DNA from: Himantopus leucocephalus
Lineage: Eukaryota; Chordata; Aves; Charadriiformes; Recurvirostridae
DNA length: 64,000 nucleotides
Reading direction: 5' to 3'
Assembly (NCBI GenBank): GCA_003993805.1
Contig: RSEF01000006.1
Location: forward strand, 27,437,402-27,501,401
The notes beneath the pieces are model-generated. The model was given only the letters and a program-made list of their open reading frames with translations. It ran no database searches and was not told the DNA's origin. Positions 59,369 through 64,000 of the stretch are shown here, piece after piece (position 1 is the stretch's first letter; every line of letters starts with the position of its first letter). The position numbers were made by a program, and so were the translations under genes.

Positions 59369-62195
59369 CAGGGCACGGAGCGTGGCTCTACCCAACTTGT
59401 ACATTGGCACTGGCTACAGAGGTGTCGCTGTAGAAGTTTGGATTTCAACTGTACATCTGCACCCTCTTATGTCCCAGTTCCCTTTTGTTTTTCTTGCATG
59501 GGGAGTCAGCAGTGGCTGTGCTCTGAGCGCAAAGTCTGTGCTTCTGATTCAGCACTTCAGTGCCTATTTTGTCCTCAGGTACTTGGTTGTAAAGAAATGG
59601 AAATGCATAGAAAAGCCCAGTGTTGCTCTCTGTGGTGCGCATGTTCTCAACTATACATGCACAGCTCTGTTTTCTACTATGGATGGTTTTAAGGACAGAG
59701 AGTGTCCATATAATTGCAGCTAACGGTATTTTTTTTCCAAGGTGATGATGATCATGATAAATAAGCCAGAATTAGATGCAACACTGTCTCCACAAGTTGT
59801 ATTATTTTTACTTTTGATAGTAGAAGTACAGTCTAGCTTACACTGAGGTGTGTTATTCAACAGACATTTTGTTCAAGGTGAAAACACAGGCTTGCAGTTT
59901 CACATTTTGTTTATGGCTGTAGGGAATTAGATGGGTGGTTGGAACATCTTTTCATCTTACTCTTTGGCTTTGAAGCTCCAAGCCTGAGTTCTCTTATTTG
60001 TTAGGTTCTAAGAGGCTTTCAAAGTTTGAGCTCCATGGAAAAGGGAAAAAGATCATTTTCATCATTATTCTTATTGCAGGAATCCATCAGCTCAATTCAC
60101 AATAAAACACTACTGTAAGTAATGATGGGAAACTTCAAAAGGTTTGGAGTGCAGTACAGGACACAGGGATCCAGGAACAAGGACATTCTTTCCAGCTCTC
60201 TGACCATCTTCGGTAAATAAAATTTTGTTGGAGGTCTCAGAGACTGGGTCCCCAGATTTCTATGACTTTCTGCTTTTATTAGCCCAGAAAAAAACAAGAT
60301 TTTGCGTGAGGCTGTGTGTTTGCATCTGACATTTTGAAACCCTGTTAGAAGTCCTGTAGGAAAGAAATAGGAGTGATATAAATATATATGTGCCTGTCTA
60401 GATGCTCACACAAAAACAAGTTTAAGTTAAAATGCAATTTAGTTTGCAAAAGCTTCAGCTAACACAGGTTCTGAGACAGGATTAAAAAGCAGAAGCAGCA
60501 AACAAAATCTCTGGCATATCCTTTGCAGACCAAATATAAATTCAACTTTGGAAGTAAATTTGACCTAAAGCTCTTACTTCTTTCATAAATTAAACAAAAT
60601 ATTTGATTGAACCACTCCTGAATCTTGATATGTTGAAAACTTGTGGGTTTTTGCACAAAATTGTATTTCAGAAGCTACCATGTTTTAATCATCTGGTTCA
60701 GCTCCTCCTGATTTCAAGATGACTATTTTATCAAAAGCTTCTCTTTTAAAGGCCAGATTCACAGAACATGAGCCAACTTCTCACCGGTGGACTACTGCCT
60801 CCATAAAGAGCTGATGAGGAGTCTCGCAGATTTACACCAGTGTAAACAAAAAGAGGAGAAAGCTGACATATAAAAAATCAAACTTATCTTTGATTTAGAC
60901 TACGACAACCATATTTGCAGGAAAACAGTCCAGCATCTCCTTCGTTCCTCAGCTTTCTTTTCCACGTAAGTAGAAGTTACACTAATTGCTATTGCGTGAC
61001 TGCATGGAGGTGTTTCAGGTAAGTATTTTACTGCAAGCGTGGTTACAGAGCTTTACACGGGGTATGCAAATCATTGCTACGGAAAGCAATTGCAAAGAGA
61101 TCTGCCTGCAATCAGGATCATGAGAAGAAAATCAGTACACCAGAATCACCGGGTAAATCTGTGCTGAAAAAAGCTGAAGATAAAGACTCAAAATACAAAG
61201 AAATTTGCTAGTAGCGAAGAACTGCAGAATAAAGTTTGGACCTACATCCAGGGGTTATTTTTCGGTGGTGGTGGCCACTATATGTATTTGAATCTGAAGT
61301 CAAATCATTCGTTACAGACACCCCATATATTAAAAATTGTGAGATGCTCAGATTCTATCATTACCATGTAGGCTATGGCCCTAAGTGAATTTCGATACAA
61401 ACTGTACAGCATAAGTTAATGCAGCAAAGAATTAAGCTTGCATCAGGCACAAAGAGCTATGATGCTTCTTTAAAGTAACTTTGGCATCAAACTTGCAAAT
61501 GTTTTGCTGTTGCTGTAAACAACGGACATTCAGATTCTGCAAGAGGAACTTACACATGCCAGATCCATACAACTTGAAATCTGACAGGAAATCTTGTGTG
61601 GCTCCTTAGAAGCAATATTACACCGTGATTTAAGCTCATAAAGAACAACTGTGGGTGCCCAGTTCAATAGTCATTAACTTGCTCGCTTTCAAGGACAGAA
61701 GTAGGTCTAACAGCAGTTAAAAGCTAACACCAGTCACTGGAGGATGTCCACTGTTACCCCTGGCAGAAATGCTAGTATCCTCAAAGACTCCTGAGACTTC
61801 CATCTTTGGCTCTCACTGGTAGCAGGACCAGATTGATCTCTTCTCTGTATTTGGTGCAAAAGCAAACAAGCTTATGCTGAACAGAGTTGCATTCGAACTT
61901 GAAATGTTCATAGGAATTTGCAGAACTCTCCCCGCCCAAATCAATGCTTTCTTCAGACTGTTATTCAGTATATTTCATTTGTGCATCAGCCTTAGCTCAA
62001 AGACCCCACTTTCAAGTGCTGTATAGACACATAACAGGTGGAATAATGCCTCTTTTGTACCAGTTCAAAGTTAATCTCAACATATCAGCAGTGCAGACTG
62101 CATTTAGCCATGTTGCTTTCAAGCCCCCGTTTCAATATCTCTGTACTTATGGGGAAGCTGCATCTAGGAAACGAAGAAGAGGTTTTTGCTCTTAC

Positions 62196-62269
62196 CAGTA
62201 GAACCTGTTTGGTGCAACTCCCTCGTGAAGAAGCAGCCATCTTCTGCCAAACTCCACTGAACTGAATAA
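62196..62269 (-). CDS. SORCS1: SORCS1 exon e1 (propeller blade)
   Basis: A 74-nt exon in phase 0 at its start, coding LFSSVEFGRRW...PNRFY plus two bases of a Trp codon completed by e2. The acceptor is CCCAG at 62270-62271 and the donor GTAAG at 62195-62191. The SVEFGRRW segment has the spacing of an Asp-box (S-x-D-x-G-x-x-W), with Glu in place of Asp, as expected for a degenerate propeller blade. Compared with the mammalian protein as I remember it (YSSAEFGRRWQLIQEGV), this bird has small changes only. It is the first exon of SORCS1 in transcript order in this window; earlier exons lie beyond 64000. Confidence 0.93.
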
Positions 62270-64000
62270 CTGGGGACAAAAAAAAAACCAGTCATGAATC
62301 ACAGTAAAACACAAAGACAATAGAGAAATTAATCTGAAGAAGGCTGTATTACTTCCAAGATAGCGACTTGGACTTTTACTTCCTCCAATCTCAAAGGGAC
62401 ACATCTGGGGCAGCTGAAAACTGTCTGCGGTGCCTTTTATTGGCAGAGGCAATACTCAGCTGTGTGACATGGGACACAACTGGTATTACCTGAGGGATCA
62501 CTGTAAGGGTACCTGCAATGACCTGCCATGACTGAAAACTCATCATCTCCCTCTTTGTGGCACTCTCAGCTAATAAAATCATGCAGTATGGGAAGGTTGC
62601 CATTTACTTTTATAAACTTGTCGTGGACATCAAATGTATAGCGTAACACAGCAGTTTGAGGTCCTAGACTAGCTCTGACAACAGATACACAGACTTGCCT
62701 GCCTTGATATTATGTTGGAAGGTCATCCAGTAACCAGTAGCTATCTCTAGAGGTTGTTCAATCTGGCACCAAAAAAGCGTTCTAACATGTCCAGATTTCT
62801 ACTGCAGGACTGAATGAGTTTAAATAGCACAAGTTACTTGTACCATGGAAACCGGCAATTCTCACTTTGCTCCTGTCCTTCTCCTGCAAACAACATGACA
62901 CCTTCTCCTAGTCTAGTTACACAAACAATATCCAAATACATCAATCATTTCATAAAATCTTTCCATGATAAATACCAAAACAGACTGAGAAAGGTCAGCA
63001 AAAAGGCATGTTACAGGTATTATAAATACTTTGACATGTCTTTGTGGAATGATATACAAATGTTACTGTTATACAACATATACAAACAGCTGCTCTCCGT
63101 AAATGTTGCCATGAGGTAATTCTCGGAAGGACAGTAGAGGGGAGGATCACTTGGATTCAGTCTTTCTTTTGCTTTATTTAACTTCAAATTTCTCATGTGG
63201 AAGCACTGAGAGGCAGACAGCCCTATACTTTTCTTGCACATTCATCCCACTTCCCCTCCTTCCCTTGCTCAATAGACTTGATCGCTCCCCTTTTTTGGCA
63301 AGGAAGATGTTGGACTCCCTTTTTTGAACTGTGATCTGCCTTTTCACAATACCACTTTAGAGATCTTGCAGAAAATGCAAACAATCCAAATCTTCATGTG
63401 CAAACCCTGACCAATATTTTTTTTGTTTTTGAATGAGTAGCAGCAGTGGATTAGTAGGGAAGAGAAAGATGGATGCCTGAGCGAATAACTGAGAAGAAGA
63501 GAAGCTGATTTAAAGCTTTGGGTTGATCAGAAAGATGATTTGTATGTATTTTAAGAATTATGAGACTAGGATGTAAGAAAACTTGAGATCTACTTCCTAG
63601 TGTGCATTACATTCCCAATGCAAACCCCTATATCCTTCAGTTTCCCTACTGTAAAACCTTGGAAGGACATGGAGAAACTAATTACAACAGCTTTTTGGTA
63701 AACAGTAGATTGTACGTATGTTGAAATCTACTTTAAAATAGGAAAGCTGAAAATTCACCTCTTTTTCTCTTCTCCCTTTCTCTTGAAAACTATCAAAGAA
63801 GAGAAAGGGAAGAAGGTGTGGGGGTTAGAAGACAAGAAGAGTAAGAAAAGGAAAAACAATTATGCTTTGTGGATAGAAATGCATCCACTTTTAAAACTGC
63901 AGTGGTGAGTCTGCTATTTTTCCTTAAGTAGAAGATTCTAGATACATTTTTATTTGAAATTTTAAGGGACTCTAACTATAACTAATTTTAAAAAATGAGT
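62270..64000 (-). other. SORCS1: Intron upstream of e1 (3' part)
   Basis: This is the 3' end of the intron that precedes e1. I searched it for the expected preceding exon (the VPS10 segment before LFSS) and saw none. It is AT-rich and ends in a polypyrimidine-poor stretch followed by a CCCAG acceptor at 62270-62271. It contains one imperfect inverted repeat of a polypyrimidine/polypurine tract at 63769-63815. No gene is supported. Confidence 0.8.
63769..63815. repeat. Imperfect inverted repeat of polypyrimidine tract
   Basis: The left arm 63769-63784 (cttctccctttctctt) is matched by the reverse complement of 63799-63815, with one extra A in the right arm. The loop is 14 nt. The RNA could form a stem of about 16 bp. 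It lies in the intron before e1. Function unknown; low-complexity origin is possible. Confidence 0.7.

Larger units (their letters stand above)
46007..62195 (-). other. SORCS1: Intron e1-e2, 16.2 kb
   Basis: The largest complete intron here. It holds a CR1 tail at 56437-56862, MIR-like fragments at 48286-48400, 52487-52603 and 54655-54735, short simple repeats at 58205-58219 and 59347-59368, and a TAAT-rich stretch at 46370-46500 that may be regulatory. I saw no additional in-frame exon. The open frames of 60-110 residues in it have no recognisable protein features. Confidence 0.85.
1..64000 (-). other. SORCS1: Internal part of the SORCS1 gene (14 exons)
   Basis: The window is an internal slice of a minus-strand gene encoding SorCS1, a type I membrane receptor of the VPS10P family that sorts cargo between the cell surface, endosomes and Golgi (known partners include APP, neurexin and AMPA receptors in mammals). 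Fourteen phase-compatible exons concatenate to 530 codons without a stop. Cumulative residues: e1-e11 about 1-391 (propeller, with the first 10CC cysteine near the end), e12-e14 about 392-530 (rest of 10CC and start of PKD). Introns in order are about 16.2, 9.2, 2.9, 5.1, 4.4, 6.9, 0.47, 1.2, 1.05, 1.05, 1.8, 8.9 and 1.0 kb. SORCS1 is preferred over SORCS3 because the e8 to e12 residues (for example SELSD/TELSD-type, FEEEHSVLYLD, FDRRCAEEDYRPW) match SORCS1 as remembered; no alignment was run. Both ends of the gene are outside the window. Confidence 0.95.

Noticed and set aside
1..64000. Assignment to SORCS3 or SORCS2 instead of SORCS1
   Set aside because: Residues in e8-e12 (ELSDNDISM, EEEHSVLYLD, GVLGEPGEET, DRRCAEEDYRPW) match SORCS1 as remembered and differ from the remembered SORCS3 segments.
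1..64000. CRISPR arrays, operons, bacterial mobile elements
   Set aside because: The sequence is plainly vertebrate with spliced exons, CR1 and an LTR; no spaced direct-repeat array occurs.

Overview
The window is nuclear DNA from a bird. Evidence is three CR1 LINE tails carrying the avian ATTCTATG-type terminal repeat, a minus-strand solo LTR of a kind I associate with neoavian endogenous retroviruses, AT-rich single-copy introns and GT-AG splicing. The species cannot be named. Two N characters sit beside homopolymers and look like assembly ambiguities.

The whole window lies inside one gene on the minus strand: SORCS1, a VPS10-domain sorting receptor of neurons and metabolic tissue. I found 14 consecutive internal coding exons by reading both strands for codon-continuous segments bounded by AG acceptors and GT donors. 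In transcript order they are e1 62196-62269, e2 45942-46006, e3 36666-36784, e4 33680-33769, e5 28395-28574, e6 23801-23947, e7 16752-16854, e8 16201-16277, e9 14873-14964, e10 13711-13818, e11 12540-12657, e12 10621-10751, e13 1645-1758 and e14 449-620. Every junction keeps phase and the exons join into 1590 nt (530 codons) with no stop, roughly 45% of a vertebrate SORCS1 protein. Upstream exons (signal peptide, propeptide, first propeller blades) lie beyond base 64000. Downstream exons (rest of the PKD domain, second PKD-like/SorCS region, transmembrane segment, tail) lie beyond base 1.

Functionally, e1-e11 encode most of the ten-bladed VPS10 beta-propeller, with two canonical Asp-boxes in e8 and e10 and degenerate ones in e1, e5 and e6. 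The end of e11 through e14 encodes the 10CC module with exactly ten cysteines, and the second half of e14 begins the first PKD domain. SORCS1 rather than SORCS3 or SORCS2 is called from remembered paralogue-specific residues in e8-e12.

Layout: 1-16.9 kb holds the compact 3' cluster (e7-e14), interrupted by one 8.9-kb intron that carries the solo LTR, a degenerate minisatellite and a CpG-enriched patch. 16.9-46 kb holds e2-e6 with 2.9-9.2-kb introns containing two CR1 tails, ancient MIR-like fragments and homopolymers. 46-62.2 kb is one 16.2-kb intron with another CR1 and more MIR-like fragments. 62.2-64 kb is e1 and the end of the preceding intron.

No second protein-coding gene, tRNA, rRNA or CRISPR array is supported. 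The many 60-200-residue open frames outside the exons are chance frames. No new biological system is claimed. The least explained items are clustered inverted repeats in introns, a long open frame continuing from e11 into its intron, the CpG-enriched intronic patch, and poly-G tracts in the pre-mRNA.
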